64,000 bases of DNA. Origin: Clostridia bacterium (GTDB lineage Bacteria > Bacillota > Clostridia > Oscillospirales > RGIG577). Shown here piece after piece: positions 5,759 through 15,761 of the stretch. The translations under genes and the position numbers were made by a program. Positions within the stretch are counted from its first letter, which is position 1, and the number at the start of each line of letters is the position of its first letter. The notes under the pieces were generated by a model that worked only from the letters and a program-made list of their open reading frames with translations, searched no databases and was not told where the DNA came from. The stretch lies in the NCBI GenBank assembly GCA_017405765.1, contig JAFQZS010000036.1, forward strand, positions 1-64,000, written 5' to 3'.

Positions 5759-8700
5759 TTACTGCGCTGCAAGCTTCTTTAAAGTCTCGTAACGCTCCTT
5801 GGAATCCTGCTCAGCATACTCGAAGAGCACCTTTGCGCGCTCGGGGAAGTTTCTCACGAGCGAAGTATAACGAACCTGCGAACCGATAAAGTCGCGGTAC
5901 GACTTCGTGGGCTCCTTGGAATCGAGCATGAACGGATTCTCGCCTGCCGCCTTCTTTCTCGGATCGTAACGGAAGTTGAACCAGTATCCGGAGTCAACAG
6001 CCGCCTTCGTCTCACGCTGTGCAAAGCCCATGCCTGCGGTCATACCGTGGTTGATGCACGTTGCATATGCAATGATGATGGAGGGGCCTTCGTAGCTTTC
6101 AGCCTCAACCAAAGCCTTTACGCACTGGTTGTAATCAGCGCCCATAGCGATGGAAGCCACGTATACGTTGCCGTAGGACATTGCTATACCTGCAAGGTCC
6201 TTCTTTCTGTTAGCCTTGCCGGCAGCAGCAAACTGAGCAACTGCGCCTCTCGGCGTGGACTTCGAGGACTGGCCGCCGGTGTTGGAGTAAACCTCGGTAT
6301 CGAATACGAGAATGTTTACGTTCTCGCCGGATGCGATAACATGGTCGAGACCGCCGAAGCCGATATCGTATGCCCAGCCGTCGCCGCCGAATATCCACAT
6401 GGACTTCTTAGCCATGTATTCCTTATCCTTTAAGAGCTCTTCCTTCTGAGCCTTTTCGGTGTCGTTCTTGGGAGCGTAAGCCTCTAAAGCCGCAACGAGC
6501 TTAGCCGTTGCATCCATGGAAGCCTTGCTGTTGCCCGATGAAGCGTTCCACTCGGAAACGAGCTTCTTTAAGTTGTCGTCGCCGCAGGTATCACAAAGCG
6601 CGTTAGCAACGCCCGTAAGACGAGCGCGGATATGCTCTGCGCCGGTGTACATGCCGAGACCGTATTCAGCGTTATCCTCAAAGAGAGAGTTGGACCATGC
6701 GGGACCGCGTCCTTCGTAATTTTTAGTGTACGGAGTGGAGGGAGCCGAACCGCCCCAGATGGACGAGCATCCGGTAGCGTTGGCGATATATGCTCTCTCA
6801 CCGAAGAGCTGAGTTACAAGCTTAGCGTAAGGCGTTTCGCCGCAGCCTGCGCATGCGCCGGAGTATTCGAGCAGCGGCTGCGAGAACTGCGAACCCTTAA
6901 CGGTGTCTCTTGCAAACGGAAGCTCCTTAGGCGGAAGCTTTACTGCGTAGTCGTAAGCTGCCTGCTGAGGCATCTGGCTTTCGATGGGCTTCATAACAAG
7001 CGCCTTGCCGCCCTTGTTGCCGGGGCAGATGTTTGCGCAGTTGCCGCATCCGGTGCAGTCGAGCGGAGAAACGGCGATGGAGAACTTGAAGTTATCAACG
7101 CCCTTGCCGACGAACTTCGGAGCGTACTTCGTATCTTCGGGAGCCGACGCTGCCTCGTCTGCGGTGTAAACTATCGGACGGATAGCCGCGTGCGGACAAA
7201 CCATAGCGCAGCGGTTGCACTGTGCGCAGTTTTCAGGTGTCCACTCGGGAACGTCAACGGCGATGCCGCGCTTCTCGTATGCCGAGCTGCCCACTTCGAG
7301 ATGACCGTCCTCACGTCCAATGAACGTGGATACGGGGAGCTTGTCGCCCTTTAATCTGTTTACGGGGATAAGTATCTTCTCGATAAATTCGGGAACGTCC
7401 TTCTTTACTGCAGCCTCTGCCTTTGCGTTCTTCCACGACGCGGGAACGTTTACCTTAACAGCGCTCGATACGCCGCGGTCTATAGCGTCGCAGTTCATCT
7501 TTACGACCTTCTCGCCCTTTGCGCCGTAGGTCTTTTCAACTGCAGCCTTCATATATTTAACTGCGTCGTCGATCGGGATTATGTTTGCAAGCTTGAAGAA
7601 TGCAGCCTGAAGCACCATGTTTATGCGGTTGCCAAGACCGAGCTCTCTTGCTATTTCAACACCGTCAACGATGTAGAAGTTTATGTTGTTGTTAGCGATA
7701 TAAGCCTTCATCTCTCCGGGGAGCTTTTCGTCAAGCTCGCTTTCCTTCCAAACGGTGTTTAAAAGGAAGGTTCCGCCGGGCTTAATGTCGCCTATCATGT
7801 CGTACTTATATACGTAGCTCTGGTTGTGGCATGCAACGAAGTCGGCCTTGTCGATAAGGTACGTGGACTTTATCGGCTTTTTGCCGAAACGAAGATGCGA
7901 CGTGGTGATACCGCCCGACTTCTTCGAGTCGTAGGAGAAGTATGCCTGAGCGTACATATCGGTATTGTCGCCGATTATCTTTATGGAGTTCTTGTTTGCG
8001 CCAACGGTACCGTCGGAGCCGAGTCCCCAGAACTTGCAGGAGATCGTGCCCTCGGGAGCGGTGTCTATATCCTCGGTAACGGGGAGCGAAAGATTCGTAA
8101 CGTCGTCCACGATGGAGATAGTGAACTTCGCCTTGGGCTCGGCTGCCTTTAAGTTCTCATATACGCTTAAAATATGCGAAGGAATGGTATCCTTCGAGCC
8201 TAAACCGTAACGTCCGGCGATGATCATGGGAGCGTCCTTCTTGCCTGCGTATGCAGCGCATACGTCGAGGAATAAGGGCTCGCCCGTTGCGCCGGGCTCC
8301 TTCGTTCTGTCTAAAACCGCGATCCTCTCAACGGTAGCGGGGAGCTCCTTTAAGAAATGCTCAATGGAGAACGGTCTGTAAAGTCTTACCTTGAGAAGGC
8401 CGACTTTTTCGCCCTTTGCGTTCAGATAATCAACGGTCTCTTCTATCGTATCGCATACGGAACCCATAGCAACGATAACGTTCTTTGCGTCGGGCGCGCC
8501 GTAGTAGTTGAACAGCTTGTAGTTAGTGCCGATCTTTGCGTTCACCTTGTTCATGTAGGACTCAACGAGCGCGGGAAGAGCGGCATAGAAGCGGTTGGAC
8601 GCCTCGCTTGCCTGGAAGAATATATCGGGGTTCTGCGCAGTGCCTCTGAGTATCGGGCGTTCGGGGTTCATCGAAGACTTTCTGAATGCGTCAACTGCAT

Positions 8701-9292
8701 CAAAGTCGAGCATATCTCTAAGATCCTCGTCGTCCCAAACTTCTATCTTCGATATTTCATGAGACGTTCTGAAGCCGTCAAAGAAATGAATGAACGGCAC
8801 GCGGCCCTTTATAGCCGAAAGGTGAGCAACGGCGCCGAGGTCCATGACCTCCTGAGCGTCGTTTGAGCAAAGCAGTGCAAAGCCCGTCTGACGGCAGGCC
8901 ATAACGTCCGAATGGTCGCCGAAAATGGAGAGCGCATGAGTTGCTATAGCTCTTGCCGATACGTTGAGTACGGCGGGGAGCATCTCGCCTGCTATTTTGT
9001 ACAGATTCGGTATCATAAGAAGCAGGCCCTGCGAAGCGGTATACGTCGTCGTAAGCGCACCCGATGCAAGCGAACCGTGCAGCGCGCCTGCAGCGCCGCC
9101 CTCCGACTGCATCTCAACGACCTTAACTTCCTGACCGAATAAATTTTTCTTTCCGTTTGCAGCCCACTCATCGGTAAGCTCTGCCATTACTGATGAAGGG
9201 GTGATGGGGAAAATTGCGGCAACCTCAGAAAACGGGTACGACACCCACGCCGCCGCGGTATTGCCGTCCATGGTTTTTTTAGCTCTCGCCAC
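5759..9292 (-). CDS. nifJ: Pyruvate:ferredoxin (flavodoxin) oxidoreductase, single chain
   Basis: Cytoplasmic enzyme that converts pyruvate and CoA to acetyl-CoA and CO2, passing electrons to ferredoxin; central to fermentation in anaerobes. At 1177 residues it has the full one-chain length. The order is the N-terminal pyrimidine-binding and transketolase-like domains, the gamma domain, and two 4Fe-4S motifs near residues 690-760 (CAQCNRCAMVCP and CTGCGNCANICP). A third cluster Cys is in GACAGCGETPY, and the thiamine diphosphate region is GDGWAYDIGFGGLDHV with NTGGQSSKSTPRGAVAQFA. The start is GTG at 9290-9292, eight bases after AGGAGG. It is monocistronic, between its own promoter and terminator, and probably highly expressed. 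Confidence 0.97.
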   Translation of the reverse strand: MARAKKTMDGNTAAAWVSYPFSEVAAIFPITPSSVMAELTDEWAANGKKNLFGQEVKVVEMQSEGGAAGALHGSLASGALTTTYTASQGLLLMIPNLYKIAGEMLPAVLNVSARAIATHALSIFGDHSDVMACRQTGFALLCSNDAQEVMDLGAVAHLSAIKGRVPFIHFFDGFRTSHEISKIEVWDDEDLRDMLDFDAVDAFRKSSMNPERPILRGTAQNPDIFFQASEASNRFYAALPALVESYMNKVNAKIGTNYKLFNYYGAPDAKNVIVAMGSVCDTIEETVDYLNAKGEKVGLLKVRLYRPFSIEHFLKELPATVERIAVLDRTKEPGATGEPLFLDVCAAYAGKKDAPMIIAGRYGLGSKDTIPSHILSVYENLKAAEPKAKFTISIVDDVTNLSLPVTEDIDTAPEGTISCKFWGLGSDGTVGANKNSIKIIGDNTDMYAQAYFSYDSKKSGGITTSHLRFGKKPIKSTYLIDKADFVACHNQSYVYKYDMIGDIKPGGTFLLNTVWKESELDEKLPGEMKAYIANNNINFYIVDGVEIARELGLGNRINMVLQAAFFKLANIIPIDDAVKYMKAAVEKTYGAKGEKVVKMNCDAIDRGVSSAVKVNVPASWKNAKAEAAVKKDVPEFIEKILIPVNRLKGDKLPVSTFIGREDGHLEVGSSAYEKRGIAVDVPEWTPENCAQCNRCAMVCPHAAIRPIVYTADEAASAPEDTKYAPKFVGKGVDNFKFSIAVSPLDCTGCGNCANICPGNKGGKALVMKPIESQMPQQAAYDYAVKLPPKELPFARDTVKGSQFSQPLLEYSGACAGCGETPYAKLVTQLFGERAYIANATGCSSIWGGSAPSTPYTKNYEGRGPAWSNSLFEDNAEYGLGMYTGAEHIRARLTGVANALCDTCGDDNLKKLVSEWNASSGNSKASMDATAKLVAALEAYAPKNDTEKAQKEELLKDKEYMAKKSMWIFGGDGWAYDIGFGGLDHVIASGENVNILVFDTEVYSNTGGQSSKSTPRGAVAQFAAAGKANRKKDLAGIAMSYGNVYVASIAMGADYNQCVKALVEAESYEGPSIIIAYATCINHGMTAGMGFAQRETKAAVDSGYWFNFRYDPRKKAAGENPFMLDSKEPTKSYRDFIGSQVRYTSLVRNFPERAKVLFEYAEQDSKERYETLKKLAAQ

Positions 9293-9355
9293 GTGAAATA
9301 CCTCCTAATTTTTCTGGATACAAAATCCCAGTTTAAAGAATAACATTGTGCCTGT

Positions 9356-9384
9356 ATTTTATCATTTTTATTATCATAAGTAAA
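9356..9384 (-). promoter_or_regulatory. Probable promoter of the PFOR gene
   Basis: On the complement, TTTACT (9379-9384), 17 bp, TAAAAT (9356-9361), in an AT-rich 240-bp gap. It would give a leader of about 60 bases. I saw no Rex-type operator. Confidence 0.55.
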
Positions 9385-9535
9385 TACTTTTTCTGTGGAA
9401 ATTTAATCTTTTGCGCGTTTTTAAGCGTTTTCTTTCATTTTCATCAAAAATCTTCGCTTTTATCACGTATTTTAGGGCAATATTTGCATAAGGCGTATTT
9501 TTTTATATCAAAAAAGTGAAAACGCCCTCAAAATT

Positions 9536-11071
9536 TTACATTCCGGAGAAATATTTTCTGTCAAGGCTTCTGTAGGAAATGGCTTCAAGTATGTGCTTGA
9601 CTTCTATATCGGGCTTGCCGTCAAGGTCGGCTATCGTCCTTGAAACGCGCAGTATCTTGTCATGGGCGCGCGCCGAAAGAGAGAGACGCTCGAAGGCGTT
9701 CTTCATCACCTCGTTCTCTTTTTCGCCAAGGCGGCAGAATTCGCGTATCTGCGAGGATGTAAGCCTGCCGTTGAACTGCGTGGAGGCGCCCTTGAAGCGC
9801 TCCTTTTGTATCTCTCTTGCGCGGTTTACCCGCTCCAAGACCTGCTTTGAAGTTTCGGCCGCTTCTCTTGACGAAAGCGCCTCGTAAGGCACGGGAGTCG
9901 TTTCAAGATGAAGATCTATCCTGTCCAAAAGCGGACCCGATATCTTTGAAAGATACTTCGTTACGGAAAGCTCCGAGCACGTGCATTTTCGGGTGGGATG
10001 ACCTAGGTATCCGCATCTGCACGGATTCATCGCGCATACCAGCATAAAGTCGCACGGATACGTTATCGTACCGCCGACGCGCGTTATCGTCACCTTTCCG
10101 TCCTCCAGCGGCTGGCGGAGTATCTCCAGCGCGTTTTTTTGAAATTCGGGCAGCTCGTCCAAAAACAATACGCCGTGATGAGCAAGCGAAACTTCTCCCG
10201 GATGCGGTATCTTACCGCCTCCCGAAAGTCCCACGGGGGAGATCGTGTGATGAGGCGAACGAAACGGCCTTATATTTACCATCGGAGAATTTTCCGACAG
10301 CATCCCCGCGACGGAATATACCTGAGTTACGTCTATCGCCTCCTCGAAGGTTATCGGCGGCATTATAGTAGGTATGCGCTTTGCAAGCATGCTTTTGCCG
10401 CTTCCCGGCGAACCTATCATAAGCACATTGTGAAAGCCCGAACACGCTATTTCAAGGCCGCGCTTTACGCTTTCCTGTCCCCTCACCTCCGAAAAGTCGC
10501 CCAAGATCTCCGACGGATCGCTTATTTCAAAAGGTACGGACTCGGCGGGAGATATCTTTTCCTGCCCGAGAAGATGCGCGTACAGCTCGTTTAAGTTTTT
10601 CACGCCGTAAACTTCTATGCCCGAAACGGCCGATGCCTCGCGCATATTCTCATACGGCACAAAAAGGCGTTCTATCCCCATCTTCATTGCGCCTATCGTC
10701 ATGGGGAGCACGCCGTCTATGCGGCAGACTCTGCCGTCGAGCGAAAGCTCGCCCACAAAGGCCGCCTTAAAAACGGCGGAGGCGTCAATGCGTCCCTCAA
10801 GCAGCATTATACCTACGGCTATGGGCAGATCGTATATAGGGCCCTCCTTCTTTACTCCTCCCGGAGCAAGGTTTGCCGTAAGCCTTGCTATCGGGAAATA
10901 GAGCCTGCTGTTTCTCAGCGCAAGCTTGACTCTTTCTCTCGACTCCTTCACGGCTGCATCCGGCAGTCCAACTATCTCAAAGGCCGGTATTGCGTTTGCT
11001 GTATCGATCTCAACATTTATTTTTATCGCGTCAATGCCGCTTAAGGCAAGACTCAAAACATTTGAAGGCAT
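9536..11071 (-). CDS. comM: YifB/ComM family Mg-chelatase-like AAA+ ATPase
   Basis: 511 residues, the usual size. The N-terminal ~170 residues are the Lon-protease-S5-like ChlI domain (EIVGLPDAAVKESRERVKLA). Then come the AAA+ core with Walker A IGSPGSGKSMLAKRIP and Walker B LFLDELPEF, and a Cys-rich insertion (CAMNPCRCGYLGHPTRKCTC). The C-terminal Mg-chelatase domain ends in SYRSLDRKY. In Vibrio and Haemophilus ComM is a hexameric helicase for branch migration in natural transformation; YifB proteins are widespread and their role in Clostridia is inferred. The ATG at 11069-11071 follows GAGGGG. It stands alone. Confidence 0.92.
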   Translation of the reverse strand: MPSNVLSLALSGIDAIKINVEIDTANAIPAFEIVGLPDAAVKESRERVKLALRNSRLYFPIARLTANLAPGGVKKEGPIYDLPIAVGIMLLEGRIDASAVFKAAFVGELSLDGRVCRIDGVLPMTIGAMKMGIERLFVPYENMREASAVSGIEVYGVKNLNELYAHLLGQEKISPAESVPFEISDPSEILGDFSEVRGQESVKRGLEIACSGFHNVLMIGSPGSGKSMLAKRIPTIMPPITFEEAIDVTQVYSVAGMLSENSPMVNIRPFRSPHHTISPVGLSGGGKIPHPGEVSLAHHGVLFLDELPEFQKNALEILRQPLEDGKVTITRVGGTITYPCDFMLVCAMNPCRCGYLGHPTRKCTCSELSVTKYLSKISGPLLDRIDLHLETTPVPYEALSSREAAETSKQVLERVNRAREIQKERFKGASTQFNGRLTSSQIREFCRLGEKENEVMKNAFERLSLSARAHDKILRVSRTIADLDGKPDIEVKHILEAISYRSLDRKYFSGM

Positions 11072-11208
11072 AGCGCCACCCCTCAGTATTTATTTCGCTT
11101 ATTATTATAATTTTAAATACAACATGCGATAATTGCAAGACATATTTGGATAAGCGGCGTACGCCCGCTTTTAGGCGCCCTTGTACGCGCCGTTTTTAAC
11201 TTCGGCGC

Positions 11209-11244
11209 AAAAATCCCCGGAAACGCGAACAGTTCCCGGGGATA
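11209..11244 (-). terminator. Terminator of the leucine-rich repeat protein gene
   Basis: TATCCCCGGGAA / TTTCCGGGGAT stem, then TTTTT on the minus strand, about 50 bp after the gene's stop codon. Confidence 0.85.
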
Positions 11245-11290
11245 AAGCCGTATAAGGCGCAGCCTCTTTTTGATCCGTGGGACGCCCGCT

Positions 11291-13375
11291 TTAAAAATCT
11301 CCGGCGGATCCACTGCACAGGGGGATAAAACCGTCTCCCAGCACAAACAGGCAAAAGCGCGAAGCATTCTCATCATCTTTGGTAAACGTAAGCTCGTTTT
11401 CTTCATCGACGGTCAAAGGCCTGTACTCCACGTCTATTACTCTGCCGCTTTGGTCATACACGGCAAACCACGCTCCCGCATCCTCTGTAACGCTCACCGT
11501 GAAGGTGACCGTGCCGCCCTCAACCGCAGGCTCGGAAATCTCAGCGGCAGGTGCGGGCTCATCGCCCGCGTAACGGATCTGAATGTTCGTATGCACCGTT
11601 GCCCCGTCAAGATATTCATTGTATGCATCCGAAATGTTGTCGGCAAACGCGAGCCACTCCTCCTCGGTGCCTTCATAATAGATATCCGTTACGTATCCCA
11701 AGTATACGTGGAACGATTTTTTTATAATATCGGGAACGTCCGTGAACGCGCATCTTCCTATGCCCGTCACGCCGGAGCTTATAACGACTCTTCGGGTCGG
11801 GGGGCTTTGGAATATCCACGTGGGGAAGAAATCGTCGTCACCCACGTTATACACTCCCGTCCGCCTGAAATCGTACGTCGAGCCGGTTCCGTATATAAGG
11901 AGCGTGCCGGAGCTGTCCTTCTGCCAGTAAAGGTCGGGGCCGCACGTGCCTTCTCCAACTGCTTCTCCTATCTCAAAAAATGCCGTTCCCTCACCGGTCG
12001 TGTTGTCGTTGAAATGCATTCTCTTTCCCACGAACGACGTGTCGCCCGCTTCGAGCTGTACCTTGTCCCAATCGGACCGCGTTCCGTCGTAGTATACGTC
12101 CTTAACGGAGGTGCAGTCGTAAAACGCCCAGTAGCCTATCGTTTTAAGACTATGGGGCAGGCGGATCTCGGTAAGTCCCCGGCAGTCCTGAAACGCCTGC
12201 TGCCCGATGGCGCGCACGCCGTCCGGGATGGTCACGCTTTTTAAGTCGTAGGCGGCGAAAAACGCGCCGTTCGCAACGGTCTTTACGCCCTCGGGTATAT
12301 TATAGGACGCGGCGTCCTTCCTGGTGGCATAAAGAATCAGTGTCGTCTTATCGCTGTTAAAAAGCGTGTCGCTTTGGCTTTGGTAGGCCGTGCAGCCCTC
12401 CCCGACGGTTATGGACGAAAAATGGCATTTCATAAAAGCGTCCGTGCCGATGTGCTGAATTGAGGCGGGAAGGGAAAGCTCCCGCACGGAAACACAGGCC
12501 TCGAAGGCATAATCGCCTATCCTTACGAGATCGGGCGAAAACTCAATGTCCTCAATATAGTAGCAGTACGTAAAGGCATAATTGCCCACGCCCGTGACTC
12601 CCGGCTCGATTTTTACGTGCTGTATCCTGTCTGCGGCACCAAACCAGGGCATTGACATTTCGTCCTCGAAGTCCGTCATGTCGCCCGTGCCGGAGATTGT
12701 AAGAACGCCGGAGGCGTCAAGCACCCAGCTTAAGCTTTCACCGCAGGTGCCGGAAAGCTTTCCGTCTTCATCCGTAACCGTACCGGACGCCGCGTCGTAA
12801 TGAATACGTATGCCCTCGGGATAACGGTCGTCGCTGCCCCACGTTATGGTGCCCCACTCACTTCCGGAGCCGCCGTAATATATATCCTCCAGCGCCTCGC
12901 AGCCCTCAAAGACAGTCTCGCCTATCGTCGCGACCGACTTTGGTATATGTATTTCGCGCATCGATTTGCAATGTACGAATGCCCAGTCCCCGATACTCTC
13001 CACGTTGGGCGGCAGCTTGAGCGAGCTTATATTCTCGCAGTACAGAAACGAGGCCTTTCCTATGGAAACGAGACTTTGCGGAAGGCTCACCTGGGTCAGA
13101 TTCTGACAGTCCCAGAACGCGTAATTTGCAATCGACGTGACCCCTCCCTTCACGACGAGGGCCTTTATATCGCCTTTTACAGCGTTCCACTCGGCCTGAC
13201 CGTAGTCGTAGATCTCCTTCATGTCGCCCGTGCCAGAGATCGTAAGAACGCCGTCGGCGTCAAGCTCCCAGCTTAAGTTATCGCCGCACGTGCCGCTTGC
13301 GGCGTGTGCCGTTACGGGGATGAACGCCGCCAAAAGGCAGATGACAAGCGCCATGCCAAGAATCCTTTTCTTCAT
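11291..13375 (-). CDS. BspA-like leucine-rich repeat surface protein
   Basis: 694 residues from ATG 13373-13375, which follows GGAGGG; the open frame extends 41 codons further but without a site. A signal peptide (KKRILGMALVICLLAAFIPV, cut at AHA-AS) leads to three modules. Each begins with a motif of the type GTCGxxLxWxLDxxGVLTI (near residues 27, 228 and 500) and the first two continue into LRR_5 repeats such as LTQVSLPQSLVSIGKASFLYC. Each repeat cluster closes with a VYYDGTRSDW-like block. The C-terminus is a short Ig-like beta domain. BspA proteins of gut and oral bacteria bind host or bacterial surfaces; the ligand here is unknown. No sortase motif is visible. Confidence 0.88.
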   Translation of the reverse strand: MKKRILGMALVICLLAAFIPVTAHAASGTCGDNLSWELDADGVLTISGTGDMKEIYDYGQAEWNAVKGDIKALVVKGGVTSIANYAFWDCQNLTQVSLPQSLVSIGKASFLYCENISSLKLPPNVESIGDWAFVHCKSMREIHIPKSVATIGETVFEGCEALEDIYYGGSGSEWGTITWGSDDRYPEGIRIHYDAASGTVTDEDGKLSGTCGESLSWVLDASGVLTISGTGDMTDFEDEMSMPWFGAADRIQHVKIEPGVTGVGNYAFTYCYYIEDIEFSPDLVRIGDYAFEACVSVRELSLPASIQHIGTDAFMKCHFSSITVGEGCTAYQSQSDTLFNSDKTTLILYATRKDAASYNIPEGVKTVANGAFFAAYDLKSVTIPDGVRAIGQQAFQDCRGLTEIRLPHSLKTIGYWAFYDCTSVKDVYYDGTRSDWDKVQLEAGDTSFVGKRMHFNDNTTGEGTAFFEIGEAVGEGTCGPDLYWQKDSSGTLLIYGTGSTYDFRRTGVYNVGDDDFFPTWIFQSPPTRRVVISSGVTGIGRCAFTDVPDIIKKSFHVYLGYVTDIYYEGTEEEWLAFADNISDAYNEYLDGATVHTNIQIRYAGDEPAPAAEISEPAVEGGTVTFTVSVTEDAGAWFAVYDQSGRVIDVEYRPLTVDEENELTFTKDDENASRFCLFVLGDGFIPLCSGSAGDF

Positions 13376-13626
13376 TTCAATCCCTCCGATACTGATATTT
13401 AGTTGTTCGTGCTTTGAGTGTGCCGTTTTGGGGAAAAAGTATTGCGTGCGTTTTTCACGCCGTTGGTTTGTTTTGAATTCAGAGTGACTCGGAAACATAT
13501 CTTTACTTTTATTTTAATACCGATTTATCGCAAAATTCAAGAGCTTTTTATCGGAAATCTTCATGATGTAACCGTTCGAGGGCGCGGGGCATATATTAAA
13601 GCGACTGTCATTTCGGAAGTGAGCTT

Positions 13627-13869
13627 ATGGATAAAGAAACATTCACCCTTGACGCGCTTCGCGTCGGGGAATGGGCGTATGTGGCGTCGGTGGGCTCGTC
13701 GGGGGCCATGCGCCGCCGTCTTACGGATATAGGGCTCGTGCCGGGGACGCGGGTGGTCTGCGTATGCGCCGCGCCCTTCGGCGACCCTCGGGCATACGTC
13801 ATACACGGCGCTGTCGCGGCCGTAAGGGCGTGCGACGCGCGGGAGGTGATATTATCGAAAACGATATGA
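13627..13869 (+). CDS. feoA: FeoA ferrous iron transport protein
   Basis: 80-residue SH3-like protein. LRVGEWAYVASV, then AMRRRLTDIGLVPGTRVVCV is the FeoA signature, and DAREVILSK closes the barrel. FeoA acts with FeoB in ferrous iron uptake, probably by contacting its cytoplasmic part. The start is ATG at 13627 behind GGAAGTGAG. Its stop overlaps the FeoB start as ATGA. This pair runs on the plus strand between minus-strand blocks and is visibly richer in G+C than its neighbours, which may point to transfer. No clear promoter or Fur box could be picked out in the 128 bp upstream. Confidence 0.9.
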   Translation: MDKETFTLDALRVGEWAYVASVGSSGAMRRRLTDIGLVPGTRVVCVCAAPFGDPRAYVIHGAVAAVRACDAREVILSKTI

Positions 13870-15716
13870 AAAAAGAGGTGCTTGTGGCGCTGGCGGGAAA
13901 CCCCAACGTGGGAAAGTCCACCATATTCAACGCCCTTACGCATGAGCGCCAGCACACGGGCAACTGGGCGGGAAAAACGGTGGCCTCCGCTTCGGGGCGG
14001 TGCGTCCGCGGCGACCGCTCCTTTCTTATAACAGACACTCCCGGGGCATATTCGCTAAAAGGCCCCTCCCGGGACGAAAAGAACGCCGCGGATTTCATCC
14101 TTCACGGCGGCGCGGACGCAACCGTCGTCGTATGCGACGCCACCTGCCTTGAGCGCGGGCTTATTCTTGCGCTTGAGATAATGAGCGCGGCGAAAAACGT
14201 GGTGCTCTGCGTAAACCTCATGGACGAAGCGAAGAAAAAGGGCGTAAGCCCCGACCTTGAGCTGCTCTCGCGGCGGCTTGGCGTGCCCGTCGTCGCCTGC
14301 AGCGCGCGGCGCGGCGAGGGCATTGACGCGCTCATGGCCGCGGTGGAGCGGGCGGCGGCGGGCGGCGTGAATAATCAGCTTCGCCTTACCCTGCCGCCCG
14401 GCGCGTCGGAGGATGAGGAGGCGGCGCTTTACGTCAGGACTGCCGAGGCCATCGCCCGCGAATGCGTAAAAACGGAGGCCGACTCCTCCTTTGACAGAAG
14501 GCTCGACCGCGTCTTTTTAAACCGCGCCGCGGGCTTTCCCATTATGGCGCTGCTTCTTTTTTTCGTGTTCTGGCTTACGGTGTCGGGCGCGAATTACCCG
14601 TCCGAGGCGCTCTCCTTCATTTTCGGGCGGCTGGGGGAGCGTCTTTCGTCATGGGCGCAGGGCTCCTCCCTTCCGCCCATGCTCTCGGGCGCGCTAATCG
14701 ACGGCATGTACCGCGTGCTTACATGGGTCATAGCCGTAATGCTCCCGCCCATGGCCATCTTTTTTCCCATGTTCGCCCTTTTGGAGGACTTCGGCTATCT
14801 GCCCCGCATAGCCTTTAACCTTGACGCCCTCTTTCGGCGCGCCTGCGCCTGCGGGAAGCAGTCGCTCACAATGTGCATGGGCTTCGGGTGCAACGCCGTG
14901 GGAGTTACGGGGTGCCGCATCATCGACTCGCCCCGCGAGCGGCTCATCGCCATGATAACAAACGCCTTCGTGCCATGTAACGGCCGCTTTCCCGCCCTTA
15001 TCGCAATAATTACCATGTTCTTTGCGGGCGACGGGGGCGCGCTCTCAAAAATCACCGCCGCGCTCATACTCTTTTCGGTCATATTGCTCGGCGTAATTCT
15101 TACGCTTCTTGTGTCGAAGCTTCTTTCAAAGACGTGCCTTCGGGGGATTCCCTCCTCCTTCGTCCTTGAGCTGCCGCCGTACCGCGTGCCGCGCATAGGG
15201 CAGGTCATTTTCGACAGCGTAAGAGACAGGATTGTCTTTGTTCTCGGCCGCGCCGCGTCGGTGGCCGCGCCCGCCGGGCTTGTGATATGGGTGCTTGCCA
15301 ACGTCTTTGTGGGCGACAAAAGCCTTATTATGCACATAACGGGCTTTCTTGACCCCTTCGCCCGTCAGTTCGGTCTTGACGGCGTTATACTTACCGCGTT
15401 CATTCTGGGCTTTCCCGCAAACGAGATCGTGCTTCCGCTTATAGTTATGGGATATATGGCAACAGGTTCAATAAGCGACGCCGAAAGCCTTGTTATGATA
15501 CGCGATTTATTCTTGGAAAACGGATGGACCCTTAAAACCGCCGTGTGCTGCCTACTGTTTACGCTTGTACATTGGCCCTGCTCCACGACTGTGCTTACCG
15601 TAAAAAAAGAAAGCGGCAGTCTTAAATGGACTGCCGCGTCAATACTTACCCCTGCCGTCTGCGGCTTTACGATCTGCTTTGCGGCGGCTCGTATAATGGA
15701 ATTATTTGGTCTTTAA
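13866..15716 (+). CDS. feoB: FeoB ferrous iron transporter
   Basis: 616 residues from ATG 13866, overlapping the FeoA stop. The N-terminal G domain has G1 AGNPNVGKSTIFN, G2 region HTGNWAGKTV, G3 TDTPGAYSL and G4 NLMDEAKKKG. The membrane part begins near residue 220 (FPIMALLLFFVFWLTV) and holds two Gate repeats with conserved Cys (GFGCNAVGVTGCR; LVHWPCSTTVLTVKKE) and the FeoB core. G2 reads GNWAGKTV where many FeoB have GNWPGVTV, a mild variant. The length is on the short side for the family, with little after the last membrane segment. It imports Fe2+ across the membrane with GTP hydrolysis. No FeoC is seen. Confidence 0.95.
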   Translation: MKKEVLVALAGNPNVGKSTIFNALTHERQHTGNWAGKTVASASGRCVRGDRSFLITDTPGAYSLKGPSRDEKNAADFILHGGADATVVVCDATCLERGLILALEIMSAAKNVVLCVNLMDEAKKKGVSPDLELLSRRLGVPVVACSARRGEGIDALMAAVERAAAGGVNNQLRLTLPPGASEDEEAALYVRTAEAIARECVKTEADSSFDRRLDRVFLNRAAGFPIMALLLFFVFWLTVSGANYPSEALSFIFGRLGERLSSWAQGSSLPPMLSGALIDGMYRVLTWVIAVMLPPMAIFFPMFALLEDFGYLPRIAFNLDALFRRACACGKQSLTMCMGFGCNAVGVTGCRIIDSPRERLIAMITNAFVPCNGRFPALIAIITMFFAGDGGALSKITAALILFSVILLGVILTLLVSKLLSKTCLRGIPSSFVLELPPYRVPRIGQVIFDSVRDRIVFVLGRAASVAAPAGLVIWVLANVFVGDKSLIMHITGFLDPFARQFGLDGVILTAFILGFPANEIVLPLIVMGYMATGSISDAESLVMIRDLFLENGWTLKTAVCCLLFTLVHWPCSTTVLTVKKESGSLKWTAASILTPAVCGFTICFAAARIMELFGL

Positions 15717-15724
15717 AGCCATAA

Positions 15725-15752
15725 ATAAAGCGGGCATATCGCCCGCTTTATT
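15725..15752. terminator. Bidirectional terminator between feoB and ftsZ
   Basis: ATAAAGCGGGC / GCCCGCTTTAT stem with a short ATATC loop region, T-rich on both strands, placed between the convergent feoB and ftsZ stops. Confidence 0.9.
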
Positions 15753-15761
15753 ATCATATAT

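Noticed and set aside
6632-7354. Long plus-strand open frame of 240 codons inside the PFOR gene
   Set aside because: It is the antisense shadow of a highly conserved enzyme gene with strong codon bias; no ribosome binding site or family match.
11113-11406. 97-codon minus-strand frame downstream of the leucine-rich repeat gene
   Set aside because: It spans the terminator hairpin at 11209-11244 and overlaps the end of the LRR gene in another frame; no support for a protein.
13671-13865. Longer FeoB start 65 codons upstream
   Set aside because: It would run through the feoA gene in another frame; the ATGA overlap and the family alignment place the start at 13866.
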